In this document: positions 36,501-45,009 of the stretch, one piece after another
How positions within the stretch are numbered: the first letter of the stretch is position 1
How the letters are laid out: each line of letters starts with the position of its first letter
Source of the DNA: JAYTXL01 sp043742955
Lineage (GTDB): Bacteria; Verrucomicrobiota; Verrucomicrobiia; Limisphaerales; JAYTXL01
Direction of reading: 5' to 3'
Assembly (NCBI GenBank): GCA_043742955.1
Contig: JAYTXL010000027.1
Span: forward strand, 25,914 to 89,913
DNA length: 64,000 bases
Made by a program: the position numbers and the translations under genes
Notes under the pieces: generated by a model
What the model saw: the letters and a program-made list of their open reading frames with translations, nothing else
Told to the model about the DNA's origin: nothing
Databases searched by the model: none

Positions 36501-39027
36501 CACCACCGTGCCGGAGCTGAAAGAGTTGGTGCTGACCGCCGCCGATTTGCAGACCGCGCTGGACAACGCGGAGGGGCGCCTGACGCCGATGGGTCTGTCG
36601 GAAGGAAGCCTGGCCTTTGACATCAACCCCAATCTGGTGGTGGGGACGTCGCCGGAAACCCACTTTGAACAAATCTATAGCCGGGCAAAAACGACGCTCA
36701 ACAACGCCGTGGCGGCCTTCGACGATGCCAAAGATGTCACCCGGTTGATGCGCAGCGAGCAGGATTCATTGGCCGATGTTCAGGCCGCTGTGAACCAGCA
36801 GGAACTGGCTTATATGAACGCGTTGATTGAGATTTACGGCACCCCGTATACCGATGACATCGGGCCCGGCAAGACCAATCCCGATCCGGATTATGCGGGG
36901 CCGGATCTGAAGCACTACATGTATGTGGAAACCCCCGAAAGGAATTTTGGGAATAACTTCAGCTTCGCGGCGCAGACGTACCGGGTGGATGTGCAGCAGC
37001 TTCCCGATGCCTGGACGAACACGATTTACGCGGATTTTAGCTTCTATAATACCAACAACGGTTCGATCAATTACCGGACGAACACGATTGAATACAGCAT
37101 TGGTGATTACGGCATGTTCTCGAAACCGGCCACGTGGTCGGGACGAAGAAAGTCGCCCGGAAAAATTCAGCAGGGGATTTCGGATTATATCGCGGCTCAA
37201 AGCAAACTCCGGAGCGCACTGGAGGACGCGAAACAGGCCAAGCTGGATTTGGATAAGGCGCTGAACGTATTCAACGTGTTTAATGCGGTGCCGATCACCG
37301 CCAACAACATTGCGGCGCAAAACGTGCAATACGAAGTTGAGGAGCTCAATACGCACCTGGCCATCGCCGAGAAATTCCAGGACTCCATCGTCACCGCGTT
37401 GCAGGATACCCGTCAATCCATTGTGGACTCGATTCCCAAAGAGGCGATTTTTGGTTTGGCGAACGGCGGTGATCTCGCTTTTCCGGCACGGATTGCGGCC
37501 TGGGCCGTGGGCATTGGACTAGAGGCCGTGACGCTGGCGGCCGGCGATATCTACTTCACGGTCACCAGCAATTCCCTGCTGGAAAAACAAAAGACGCTGC
37601 GAGACTACGCCAACACCAATGCGCAGTTGCAGGACGATTTGGACACCAAGAATGCCGTGTTGCAACTGGGAGCCCAACTCGGGGCGTACCAAAGCACTCT
37701 GGCGGCCATCAACGAGCGCGCGCGCGGCCTCGAGGATGCCGACCGTGCCTACCGCGCGCTGGTCGCCCAGGGGGATCGCGTGCAAAGCGAACGTGAAACC
37801 TATCGCCAGCGAGTCGCGGCTGTCATCCAGGGATTCCGGACGCGGGACGCCGCCTTCCGCATTTTCCGCAACGAGAAGCTGGAGCGCTACAAGACCCTCT
37901 TCGACCTCGCGGCGCGCTACGCTTTCCTCGCCGCCAACGCCTACGACTATGAGACCGGGTTGCTTTATACGCCCACGGGCAAGGCGTTTATCAACCGCAT
38001 CGTCAGTTCCCGCGCGTTGGGGGTGGTAAAGGATGGCGAACCGCAATACGCCGGCAGCAACACCGGCGATCCCGGTCTGTCCAGTGCGCTGGCGGAAATG
38101 AAGGCCGACTGGGACGTGCTTAAAGGCCGGTTGGGCTTTAACAACCCGGATGGCTACGGCACCACGGTATCACTCCGCACTGAGAACCTGCGCATCCTGC
38201 CGGGCACCGACGGCAATCAAGCGTGGATGGAAGCGCTGCAAGCGGCCCGAAAAGCGAACGTGCTCGACGATCCGGATGTGCGCCGCAACTGCCTCCAGAT
38301 TGATGCGGGCAACGGCCTGCCTGTGCCGGGGATCGTGCTCGAGTTCAGCACCACGATTGCGGATGGGCTGAATCTCTTCGGGCAACAGTTGGCCGCCGGG
38401 GATAGCGCCTATAGCAGCAGTTCTTTCGCCACGAAACTCTACGCTGCCGGAGTGGCGCTGGAAGGTTATCGGGGCATGAACAATCCCGTGGCGAACGGTT
38501 CGGCCGTCAATTATGCCGGTGGCACCTCTCCCCCGGACCCTTCTTCGGCCTATCTGGATCCGCTCGCACTGGCCGCCACGCCTTATGTGTATTTGATTCC
38601 GGTGGGCGAAGACTCGATGCGCAGTCCACCGCTGGGCGACACGAGCGCCATTCGCACCTGGACCGTCAATGATGTTTCGATCCCGCTGCCTTTTAATATT
38701 GGCGCATCGGATTTCTCCACCAAGAACCTTTACCAATCGGCGGACTCTCTGACCGAGCCGCTCTTCAGCACGCGCAAGCATCAGGCGTTCCGGCCCGTGT
38801 CGACCTCGACGGCGTTTGCCGCAGACATCTACAGCGGTGATTCGTTGCAACCCTCGCAGTTCACCAACCGCCGGCTCATCGGGCGTTCCGTCTGGAACAG
38901 TAAATGGAAGCTGGTGATCCCCGGCAAAACCCTGCTCAACGATCCGAACGAAGGTCTCGGGCGCCTGATTCAGACGCTCACGGACGTGAAGCTGCACTTC
39001 GTTACTTATTCCTACTCCGGGAATTAA
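30568..39027 (+). CDS. giant secreted protein (2819 residues), function unknown
   Basis: The product is about 300 kDa with a signal peptide (MKRLLFLVAAALALWVSAGTAQ). The N-terminal two thirds look beta-rich. At about residues 575-610, NGDWKLYVRDTAGTDSGSIVSWAMQV, and at about 620-715, SPLTITGITDAVVKIRVKLNGVTHTYPKDIDILLVSPAGKV, I recognise proprotein-convertase P-domain-like signatures. DQNTDGKVNAADAAKL at about 1812 is an EF-hand/dockerin-like calcium loop. From about 1985 to 2480 the protein becomes helical with long coiled-coil stretches (FDDAKDVTRLMRSEQDSLADVQAAVNQQELAYMNAL; later QRVAAVIQGFRTRDAAFRIF). No transmembrane anchor, LPXTG, PEP-CTERM or peptidase motif was seen. It may be a surface or toxin-like protein, but that is speculation. 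Confidence 0.75.
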   Translation: MKRLLFLVAAALALWVSAGTAQVIQFDQSAVLYSTNYQRGVNYRSIRGVPISNTANVPPGSDGREPIPNSAQTNQFQGFVSYGAVVRPVTSTNLVGTSSFAQNASNIGLPRATNSSGTVLIVLRSAQVGAQYFSRQVSFFYGAVIPPPTTDVDGNLLANAKPEDYWVAEPYTTNGHTNAPYYWSPHAGAVFAVQPGPIQVSWKKAQPSTTVPSGYPNTNRYYFDSGLYYTFSNATYIVSGSAVKPPRKIYWTEGVFRATGKPVAVPTARVGAVQIVYNTNTFPQRVTNEFVATGQSFVVDNVTNRVQELRTLWYDTQQGQIYAYNREGRVFLELLGDSLGGNVRRHLGYEIVDVYQQPTPLDIVAELGELITPNVDGTPDDTLNSELVLVGAAQSFLYSHPIQGSDRTDRYAAEETVNLNDVLVHWTEAGIEGLRWPSIYGRYKLVWPANIAKYSHYVRPLVSTEAEARLTAVPLPAENVPAIQYQDALDQPRAKLTESSKFYTFLATNYPAHRTLLRLTAGDNVAFERVFSWLDVNLKSTNFNRTLATNLTAVSDFYLTGVDYPTTPAYLNGRTRGVNGDWKLYVRDTAGTDSGSIVSWAMQVVTTNADSGTLSTTEVQNASGITILDNANANPYPSPLTITGITDAVVKIRVKLNGVTHTYPKDIDILLVSPAGKVCSIMSAAGGGNPGIIAVNLILDDAASTLLPTTQITSGTFKPTHYGADEALPPGATGSILTSLAALLEAVPAPPTPTPWPSGPTAPGVVNRIAYVGERIEASGIGEQPLAGYILQSKGTSFHPDAYKDPFVSGFDLAGRGAIIPVNAIPGANNLDIWWFRVNSTDEVKNLANGFKPIYWPEVIGRYTLAWPASPREIVLASNDGSGAMDSLLQRGTIYTQNDPTKPGFNPNEEHAIMLGGTAYALRDDLNLTGATVPAVLSGVGATYSSDPFVLLDYTGADGRPALQAFKVLREKPSEGIVFDYIIEAGKQLQPPMPLSFLPAPVDGVGANAVNYNTEPSGNAGDLPVGWTPVQDSGSYANYKQFTYKDRKDSFWVMRGPHAGLPALQAGTYSVVSNAFFTNLTAATAVVGQPFTNVFHTSRRTESLVLSLVSPTALPEGLQIIGVRLVGVPNSAGSNFYTFTLTDDGVSVTNTLSLNIKTNGSVVAQGPLTITSYNKYAFNNAVYVDRPPVLAAPAETNNCFTMRFYYKTQRGFAWPGLQNSPAEGSIVPYLRPVGSAANPAASSTPSLDIVYRPVWPSITPTMMFGQSLTGTADGGLPDVRGQTSVQVLYQQSIAKDIVAAKPAVVLHDPTAPKYFALKDNSSAGLAQIPDGVRQEVYQGKTYFPNLPPHLAQRFYFDPDRGAKGSLVFKGEYKDEVLGEKYLLLNVLRGSSLARGDDLATVLNLCPAAPADQKAAWDAAITNGMVATVLTKYENPAVPGQFIDDPSLTRTVGIGNLIEVTDSQTAVDSYALTASGPGQGYVTLITANSGNPDQTPTGDKVSVFVVKVTGKLFPGEIKIVPSANPLSEVSSFQHTPDLAGRFDEYEYEWKINPPVDGNPPVTDATMSRYQPLITGLGLPRYTLGGSGIQALVDNYIVLRYRPKNTSHPLYNQWSEWTTPPTLAEGWIKRVLAGINPFNQRVTDLYNHTVNTDANILTSAGKRWEGDVALNLKSINNYGLIEIYETVLRSGESLSINAGINFGPANDALLLAAGYLNDLYMLVGNEAYADAANPTIGIGTKDSTYGSIATSLFAFKGQVPTLLDEELALLRGRDDVAQPGVTTTPVYNRLVWNYTRGIDAGEVIYALNYNILDQNTDGKVNAADAAKLYPQGHGDAYGHYLTALKGYYGLLMNPKFDWVPRAEAVTILGKAVSVDYLDERKFATAAAAVARTGRQVFDLTWRKDYVPGKDLGWARFSTNRVSSRVMVSGTVTNNVVREWGADQWASRTGQGAFLSWVVGNAILPDVDPDPTHEGIQKIDRTTVPELKELVLTAADLQTALDNAEGRLTPMGLSEGSLAFDINPNLVVGTSPETHFEQIYSRAKTTLNNAVAAFDDAKDVTRLMRSEQDSLADVQAAVNQQELAYMNALIEIYGTPYTDDIGPGKTNPDPDYAGPDLKHYMYVETPERNFGNNFSFAAQTYRVDVQQLPDAWTNTIYADFSFYNTNNGSINYRTNTIEYSIGDYGMFSKPATWSGRRKSPGKIQQGISDYIAAQSKLRSALEDAKQAKLDLDKALNVFNVFNAVPITANNIAAQNVQYEVEELNTHLAIAEKFQDSIVTALQDTRQSIVDSIPKEAIFGLANGGDLAFPARIAAWAVGIGLEAVTLAAGDIYFTVTSNSLLEKQKTLRDYANTNAQLQDDLDTKNAVLQLGAQLGAYQSTLAAINERARGLEDADRAYRALVAQGDRVQSERETYRQRVAAVIQGFRTRDAAFRIFRNEKLERYKTLFDLAARYAFLAANAYDYETGLLYTPTGKAFINRIVSSRALGVVKDGEPQYAGSNTGDPGLSSALAEMKADWDVLKGRLGFNNPDGYGTTVSLRTENLRILPGTDGNQAWMEALQAARKANVLDDPDVRRNCLQIDAGNGLPVPGIVLEFSTTIADGLNLFGQQLAAGDSAYSSSSFATKLYAAGVALEGYRGMNNPVANGSAVNYAGGTSPPDPSSAYLDPLALAATPYVYLIPVGEDSMRSPPLGDTSAIRTWTVNDVSIPLPFNIGASDFSTKNLYQSADSLTEPLFSTRKHQAFRPVSTSTAFAADIYSGDSLQPSQFTNRRLIGRSVWNSKWKLVIPGKTLLNDPNEGLGRLIQTLTDVKLHFVTYSYSGN

Positions 39028-39044
39028 GCGGCTGCCTTTTGACT

Positions 39045-39911
39045 ATGAAAAAATCAAACTCTTTTTCGGCGGCACCCGGGAGTATCTCCCGTGCCTGGGA
39101 GCGCTGGTCCGTGGCGTTGCTCCTGCTGTTGGGGGCTTCCGGAGTTCAAGCCTTTCCGCCCGCGCCGCATCATCTGATCTACGGGATGGCGCGGGATGAG
39201 TTTGGTACCCCGATCTCGGCCAAAGGAGCGCGGATCATTCTCGAAACCTCAGCGGGCATCAAAGTCATGACCACTATCATTCCCGGACTGCGACCGGGCG
39301 TGAATTATGAACTGGCGGTGCCGATGGATGCGGGCCTGACGTCGGATCTTTACAAGCCCACCGCGCTCCAGCCCACCGTGCCATTCAAAATCAAAGTAAA
39401 AATCGGCAGCGTGATCTATCTGCCCATCGAGATGAGCGGCAGCTATGCGCTCCTGGGCCAACCCGGTCAGCGTAGCTTGCTCAATCTCACCCTCGGGGAA
39501 GACAGCGACAACGATGGCCTGCCTGATGCCTGGGAGCGCCTCATTAATTCAGATCTCAGCAAGGTGACTCCCGGTGGCGATTCGGACTCGGACCGCATGA
39601 CCAACCTGCAGGAATATCTCGCCGGCACCTATGCGTTTGATCCGGCGGATGGATTCAAGTTGACCATTACCGGTACCACCAATGGCAAACCACGGATGAA
39701 ATTTCTGGCCATCAACGGGCGCAACTACGCGCTGCTGGGATCGACCGACCTGAAGACCTGGGTTGCGGTGGGTTTTCGAATTCCCGCCCAGGACGCCGCT
39801 GATATTGTGCGTCAGAACTACCAGGCCACGGACGTCCGCACTCTGGAAATCGAGGCGACCGCCAGCGTAAATCAACCGGCGCCGACCTTCTTCAAATTGG
39901 TGCTCCAATAA
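39045..39911 (+). CDS. secreted protein with thrombospondin type-3-like calcium repeats
   Basis: From ATG 39045 this is a 288-residue protein with a signal peptide after a polar lead (about 1-39, ending SGVQAF). The centre has EDSDNDGLPDAWERLINSDLSKVTPGGDSDSDRMTNLQEYLAGT. These DxDxDG-type loops are those of thrombospondin type-3 repeats and bind calcium. The C-terminal part (KLTITGTTNGKPRMKFLAINGRNYALLGSTDLKTW) resembles the beta domain that often follows such loops in verrucomicrobial secreted proteins. It begins 17 bases after the giant gene and is probably translated with it, possibly as a surface partner. Confidence 0.72.
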   Translation: MKKSNSFSAAPGSISRAWERWSVALLLLLGASGVQAFPPAPHHLIYGMARDEFGTPISAKGARIILETSAGIKVMTTIIPGLRPGVNYELAVPMDAGLTSDLYKPTALQPTVPFKIKVKIGSVIYLPIEMSGSYALLGQPGQRSLLNLTLGEDSDNDGLPDAWERLINSDLSKVTPGGDSDSDRMTNLQEYLAGTYAFDPADGFKLTITGTTNGKPRMKFLAINGRNYALLGSTDLKTWVAVGFRIPAQDAADIVRQNYQATDVRTLEIEATASVNQPAPTFFKLVLQ

Positions 39912-39918
39912 CGCGGCT

Positions 39919-40569
39919 ATGCCCCTTGTCCGCGGTGTCCGACCGCCCTCCGTGTTCGCTGGTGGTGCCCTCCGTCGCTGGCTGGGCCTGCTGCTGGGAG
40001 TGGTGGTGGCGTTGGTCCTGATCTACGTCAACTGGCCGGTGATCGAGGTTCCTCGGGCTCCGCAGGAGGTGGAACGTTTGGCCCTGAATCTCCACGAAGG
40101 CCGCCTCCAACGGAATGCGCATCCGTTTACGGGGGTCATGGTGGAGCACTTTCCCGGTGGCCTGCTCAAATCGCGGTCGGTCCTGCTCAACGGTCGATTA
40201 CATGGAGTCTCGGAGGGATGGCATACGAATCAGGTGCTGCAGGTTCGGGAATATTTCGTAAACGGGGTTTCGCACGGGCCTCGCGTCCGCTGGGATTCGC
40301 AGGGGCATAAAGTATCCCAGACCCAAATCGTGAACGGAAAAATCGAGGGACTTTTTCGTCGCTGGCATGACAATGGCACTCTGGCCGAGGAGGCCATGAT
40401 GAAGGATGGCCAGCCCGATGGCCGCTGCCGCGCCTGGTATCCGAGCGGGTCTCTCAAGACCGAGGTTACCGTGGTGCAGGGGAAATTGACGGAACGTCAC
40501 ACCTACGCCGAGGGCGAACGTCGGGAGGAATCCGTTATCGAGTCCACCGTAAAACCGGACGGGCGCTAG
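39919..40569 (+). CDS. membrane-anchored YwqK/MORN-variant repeat protein
   Basis: This 216-residue protein has one N-terminal membrane helix (about 20-42). It then carries four or five short repeats of the MORN-2 type: GVMVEHFPGGLLKSRSVLLNGRLHG, VSEGWHTNQVLQVREYFVNGVSHG, PRVRWDSQGHKVSQTQIVNGKIEG, LFRRWHDNGTLAEEAMMKDGQPDG and RCRAWYPSGSLKTEVTVVQGKL. This is the architecture annotated as the YwqK-type antitoxin family, although most such proteins have no proven antitoxin role. It lies 7 bases after the TSP3-like gene and ends the cassette. Confidence 0.75.
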   Translation: MPLVRGVRPPSVFAGGALRRWLGLLLGVVVALVLIYVNWPVIEVPRAPQEVERLALNLHEGRLQRNAHPFTGVMVEHFPGGLLKSRSVLLNGRLHGVSEGWHTNQVLQVREYFVNGVSHGPRVRWDSQGHKVSQTQIVNGKIEGLFRRWHDNGTLAEEAMMKDGQPDGRCRAWYPSGSLKTEVTVVQGKLTERHTYAEGERREESVIESTVKPDGR

Positions 40570-40677
40570 AAACACTCCCGGTTCACACTCGGTTCGACGG
40601 CCACATGCAAGTTGTCCCGTTGTCCACCGCGATGAAACTTTGTTTCTCCTTTCCCGGAATTGTGCTAAGACCATTCC

Positions 40678-41760
40678 ATGCCAAATCCAGTTGACCCGGA
40701 GCCCCAGGTCGCCGATCGCAAAGTCCCAGGGGCGGAGAGGATCATCGATATGCACGTGCATATTGTGGGCAATGGCAGCGGCGGGACCGGTTGCTGGATT
40801 CGCACGCCGGCTTCGCGCTGGCCATTGCAGGCGATCATGGTGCGTCACATCGGGCTTCCCCTCAGCGCGCTCAAGGGGGATCTTGACCGGCTGTTCGTGG
40901 AACGGCTGGTGGCGTTGGTGCGGGATTCTTCGCTGGACGCGGCGGTGATCCTCGCGCAGGAGCAGGTGTACGATGAGCAGGGCCGACTGCTGGAGGGAGT
41001 GGGCACGGCCTATGTACCGAACGATTATGTATTGAAACTGGCGCGGCAATACCCGGAATTTTTGCCGGCTGTTTCCATCCATCCCGCGCGCTTGGATGCG
41101 CTAGAGGAATTGGACCGTTGCCTGGCCGAAGGTGCGGTCATGATGAAGTGCCTGCCCAACTGCCAGAACATCGATTGCAATGATCGGCGGTACACGCGGT
41201 TTTGGGAGCGGATGGCGGCGGCGGGCTTGCCCTTGCTGGCGCATACCGGCGGGGAACACACCTTGCAAGTCGTGCGCCCGGAGCTGGCGGACCCGCGCAC
41301 GCTGACCTTGCCGCTGGAGTGCGGCGTGACGGTGATTGCAGCGCATTGCGCGACCAAGAGCGGACTCTTCGACCCGCAATATTTTCATATCCTGGCGGAA
41401 ATGTTTTCGCGCTATCCCAAACTGTACGCCGACCTGAGCGCGTTCAACGTGCCCATTCGCGGCGGCGTGGTGCCGCGCTGTTTGCAGGCACCGCTGTTGG
41501 ACCGGATGATCCATGGCAGCGATTATCCCGTGCCGGTATTTGGCCACTGGGCGTGGCTGCAAGGGTTTGTCGATTGGAATAGTTTTCGCCAATGGGAGCG
41601 CAACCCAAATGTGCTCGAACGCGACTATCAATTGAAACGGGCGATGGGTTTTCCGTCGGCCACCTTTACGCGAATCAATCAACTGCTGCGCCGATCCCAT
41701 CCCTTGCCAAATGGGTCTGGCCCGCCGATCTTCCCGCATGGAATTCCCGATGGCAATTAG
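40678..41760 (+). CDS. amidohydrolase-2 family metal-dependent hydrolase
   Basis: This 360-residue protein is a TIM-barrel hydrolase. IIDMHVHIVG (about 22-31) is the HxH metal motif after strand 1. LLAHTGGEH (about 184-192), VIAAHCATKSG (about 219-229) and MIHGSDYPVP (about 281-290) give the strand 5, strand 6 and strand 8 metal and catalytic residues. Members hydrolyse or decarboxylate varied cyclic compounds; the substrate here is unknown. No signal peptide is seen. Its last 11 bases overlap the start of the sensor kinase gene. Confidence 0.82.
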   Translation: MPNPVDPEPQVADRKVPGAERIIDMHVHIVGNGSGGTGCWIRTPASRWPLQAIMVRHIGLPLSALKGDLDRLFVERLVALVRDSSLDAAVILAQEQVYDEQGRLLEGVGTAYVPNDYVLKLARQYPEFLPAVSIHPARLDALEELDRCLAEGAVMMKCLPNCQNIDCNDRRYTRFWERMAAAGLPLLAHTGGEHTLQVVRPELADPRTLTLPLECGVTVIAAHCATKSGLFDPQYFHILAEMFSRYPKLYADLSAFNVPIRGGVVPRCLQAPLLDRMIHGSDYPVPVFGHWAWLQGFVDWNSFRQWERNPNVLERDYQLKRAMGFPSATFTRINQLLRRSHPLPNGSGPPIFPHGIPDGN

Positions 41761-44746
41761 GCGGGTCAGGAAGGGACTCTGGTTTGGGCTGGTGCTCACC
41801 GCGTTGGTGGCGACCCAACCGGTCGGGGCGGCGGTGTCCGGCCAGGTGGCCCCGCAATACCGTTTTGAAGTGTGGCAAACCGATGAGGGCCTGCCGCAAA
41901 ACACGGTCAGCGCCATCATTCAATCGCGCGAGGGCTACCTGTGGCTGGGCACCTACAATGGGTTGGTGCGCTTCGACGGTGTCCGCTTCAAGGTATTTGA
42001 CTCGGAGAACACGCCGGAGCTCACGAGCAACCGCATTCTGCGCCTGCTGGAAGGCCGCGATGGAACCTTGTGGGTTGGGACCGACGAGGGGTTGTTGCGC
42101 TACAAAGGAGGCCGTTTTACCCACTACGATACCACGGCTGGATTGTCCGATGGCAGCATCTCGTCGCTGTGCGAGGATGCGGAAGGCAGCCTGTGGGTGG
42201 GCACCCTGGGGGGCGGGGTTAACAAGTTGAAAAATGGCGAGATCACCTCGTACACCCAGAAGGGCAACCTGCCCAGCAAGGGCGAGGTGACCGTGGTTGA
42301 GGGGCCTAATTTGAAGCTGTGGATCGCCACTCCGAATTACCTGGGCCAGTTTCAGGAGGCGGAATTTGTGCCGTTTGTTTCCGAGCCGGGCGCCCGCCTG
42401 AAAATCGCCGCCTGCCGCCAAGGTGGAATCTGGGTGGCGAAAGAGGGCCGGCTTAAGAAATTCAATAACGGCCAATTCACCGGCGATTTTGGGCTTTTTC
42501 CCTGGACCGTGGAAGGGGAACGGGTGACGACTCTGTTCGAGGACCGGAATGAGAACTTGTGGATTGGCACCGCGCGTTCCGGTCTCTTTCGCTTTCGCGG
42601 GGGGGAGTTCCAGCGGATCGATGGCAAGGGCGAACAATTGCATGATGCAATATTGAGTTTCCATGAGGATCATGAGGGAAACTTATGGGTGGGCACCAAT
42701 GGCGGCGGGCTGGTTCGTTTGAAGGAACGAATGTTCGAGGTGTACGACACTGAGAATGGCCTGGCGGATAATGTCGTTTTTTCCATTTGTGAACATCAGG
42801 CCGGTGGCGTCTGGATCGGCACCGAGGGCGGCGGGCTGGATTATGTGCTCAACGGGGTGATCACCCACCCCCCCCGCCCGGCGGGCTTGAGCCTCGACCG
42901 CTTGGGAGCGGTGTATGAGGACCGCAGTGGCACCGTCTGGCTGGGCACGCGCACCAACGGGGTCTTCCGGCTGCGGGCGGGCCAATTCACTCACTTATCG
43001 ACAGCACAGGGGCTATCCGGCCAGGCGGTGCGGGCGATTTACGAGGCGCGGAATGGTGACCTTTGGTTTGGCACCAGCGATGGTGGCTTGTCCCGGCTGC
43101 GGCAGGACACGTTTACCGGCTTCACCACGCGCGACGGATTATCGCACAACGATGTGCGGGCGATTCTGGAAGACGCGCGCGGTCAGCTCTGGGTTGGCAC
43201 TGGCGGCGGTGGTCTGAATGTCTGGACGGAGGGGAAGTTCCGCGTGTTCACCAGGACGAACGGGCTGGCGGGTGACTTTGTTCGCACCTTGCATGAAGAC
43301 AAGGAAGGTGCTTTGTGGATTGGAACTTCCAGCGGGTTGTCGCGTTTCAAGGACGGACGCTTTGTCAATTTCAAGAAGAAGCATGGGTTGCCAGATGAGT
43401 TGATCTCGCAGATTTTTGAGGATCAACGCGGAGATTTTTGGATTGGCTCCAACCGCGGCATTTTCCGGGTCCGCAAAGGTGAATTCACCAATTTTTCAAA
43501 AGGGCAGAGCCAGTCGATTGTGTGCACCGTTTATGACCAGTCGGATGGTTTGAACAGTCGCGAATGCAATGGTGGCTTCCAGCCGTCCGGGTGTAAAACC
43601 AAGGATGGCCGCTTATGGTTCCCCACGAACAAGGGCATCGCGGTGGTGGACCCCAGCCAGTTCAAGGACAACAAACGTGCGCCGACAGTGGTGATCGAAG
43701 AATTGTACGTGGACGGAAGTCCGGTGGAGATGGCGGATACCATCACCATTGCTCCCGGCAAGGAACGGTTCATGTTTAGTTACACCGGGATCAATTTCGC
43801 CGCGCCGCGGCGGATCAAGTTCAAATATCAATTGGTGGGGTATGATGCTGGTTGGGTGGATGCCGACACCCTGCGGGTGGCGCAGTACAAGGCGATCCCG
43901 CCGGGACAGTACCATTTCCGCGTGATCGCCGGAAATCACGCTGGCATGTGGAATCAAGTGGGCACCAGCATCAAACTGTCGATCACGCCGCCCTGGTGGC
44001 GGACGAAATGGCTCATTGGCTTCTATTGGCTGGCCGCCGCTGCTGCCCTGTTTGGGATGTATCGCTACGTCTCCCTGCAAAAATTGCGGCGCAAATTGGA
44101 TTTGCTCCAACAGCAACACGCCCTCGAAAAGGAACGCGCACGCATCGCCAAGGATATGCACGACGAGTTGGGCGCCAACCTGACGCAAATCGGGATCTTG
44201 AGTGAACTGGCCAAGCGGGAGTCGAGCAACCCGCCGGCCGTGGAGCGCCATGCGGAAAAGATTTTCGACACCGCGCGCAAGGTCGTCAACACGCTGGATG
44301 AGATCGTGTGGGCGGTGAATCCAAAAAATGATGTGCTGGCCAAACTGGCACCCTACATCCTGCAATACGCCGAGGAATTCTTCGAGATCACCCCCATCCG
44401 CTGCCGGTTGGATGCCCCGGCGTCCTGGCCCCCGTGTGCCGTCTCGGCGGAAATCCGGCACAATCTGTTTTTGACGGTCAAAGAGGCGCTCAACAATGTT
44501 GTGAAGCACGCGGAAGCAACGGAGGTCCACCTGCACCTGGCCTTGTGCGGTTCGGAGTTTGAAATTCGCATCGAGGATAACGGCAAAGGCATCTCGCCGG
44601 AAAGGCGCGGAGAGGCAGGGAACGGATTGCCCAACATGCAAAAACGGATGGAGGATCTCGGCGGGCATTTTGAAATGTCCAGCCAGCCCGGGAAGGGAAC
44701 GCAGATCAAGATTTCCGTGCAATTAAACCTCGGAGAGTCTGATTGA
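41750..44746 (+). CDS. two-component sensor histidine kinase with periplasmic Reg_prop propeller
   Basis: This protein is about 998 residues. A signal peptide or first membrane helix (MAIRRVRKGLWFGLVLTALVATQPVGAA) precedes about 14 propeller-blade repeats of the form LWVGTxxGLxRFxxGxF, up to about 620. A Y_Y_Y-type beta domain (about 640-745) and a membrane helix (WLIGFYWLAAAAALFGMYRYV, about 752-772) follow. The kinase is HisKA_3 type with phospho-acceptor His804 in IAKDMHDELGANLTQ, then HATPase motifs NVVKHAEATEV, EDNGKGI and GNGLPNMQKRMEDLGG. It has no receiver domain. The partner is probably the NarL-type regulator 263 bases downstream. ATG 41738 is an alternative start. Confidence 0.9.
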   Translation: MAIRRVRKGLWFGLVLTALVATQPVGAAVSGQVAPQYRFEVWQTDEGLPQNTVSAIIQSREGYLWLGTYNGLVRFDGVRFKVFDSENTPELTSNRILRLLEGRDGTLWVGTDEGLLRYKGGRFTHYDTTAGLSDGSISSLCEDAEGSLWVGTLGGGVNKLKNGEITSYTQKGNLPSKGEVTVVEGPNLKLWIATPNYLGQFQEAEFVPFVSEPGARLKIAACRQGGIWVAKEGRLKKFNNGQFTGDFGLFPWTVEGERVTTLFEDRNENLWIGTARSGLFRFRGGEFQRIDGKGEQLHDAILSFHEDHEGNLWVGTNGGGLVRLKERMFEVYDTENGLADNVVFSICEHQAGGVWIGTEGGGLDYVLNGVITHPPRPAGLSLDRLGAVYEDRSGTVWLGTRTNGVFRLRAGQFTHLSTAQGLSGQAVRAIYEARNGDLWFGTSDGGLSRLRQDTFTGFTTRDGLSHNDVRAILEDARGQLWVGTGGGGLNVWTEGKFRVFTRTNGLAGDFVRTLHEDKEGALWIGTSSGLSRFKDGRFVNFKKKHGLPDELISQIFEDQRGDFWIGSNRGIFRVRKGEFTNFSKGQSQSIVCTVYDQSDGLNSRECNGGFQPSGCKTKDGRLWFPTNKGIAVVDPSQFKDNKRAPTVVIEELYVDGSPVEMADTITIAPGKERFMFSYTGINFAAPRRIKFKYQLVGYDAGWVDADTLRVAQYKAIPPGQYHFRVIAGNHAGMWNQVGTSIKLSITPPWWRTKWLIGFYWLAAAAALFGMYRYVSLQKLRRKLDLLQQQHALEKERARIAKDMHDELGANLTQIGILSELAKRESSNPPAVERHAEKIFDTARKVVNTLDEIVWAVNPKNDVLAKLAPYILQYAEEFFEITPIRCRLDAPASWPPCAVSAEIRHNLFLTVKEALNNVVKHAEATEVHLHLALCGSEFEIRIEDNGKGISPERRGEAGNGLPNMQKRMEDLGGHFEMSSQPGKGTQIKISVQLNLGESD

Positions 44747-45009
44747 AAGCTCCGAGGGGTGCTGTTTCTGGGAGGGGAAGGTTGCCTGGCGAGGCGCGAG
44801 CAAGGAGAATTCCCCGGTGGATCTTACGAGGTTGACCAGCGTCAGGCGGCCCGGCCGCAGGCGCATCTCACTTTCTGGGTGGAGAGTCCACACCATTTTG
44901 CGCCAGCCAGAAACTGATTTACGCCCCACGGCCGCCACCACCCAAAAGGGTTCTTGAGGCGGGGCTGGAGTTTTCCTATGGTCGTCATCAACAGCGACCC
45001 AAACCATAC
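44747..45009. other. intergenic region between kinase and response regulator
   Basis: I see no gene, tRNA, hairpin terminator or clear promoter in these 263 bases. They must hold the leader of the regulator gene if the two are not co-transcribed. Confidence 0.4.
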
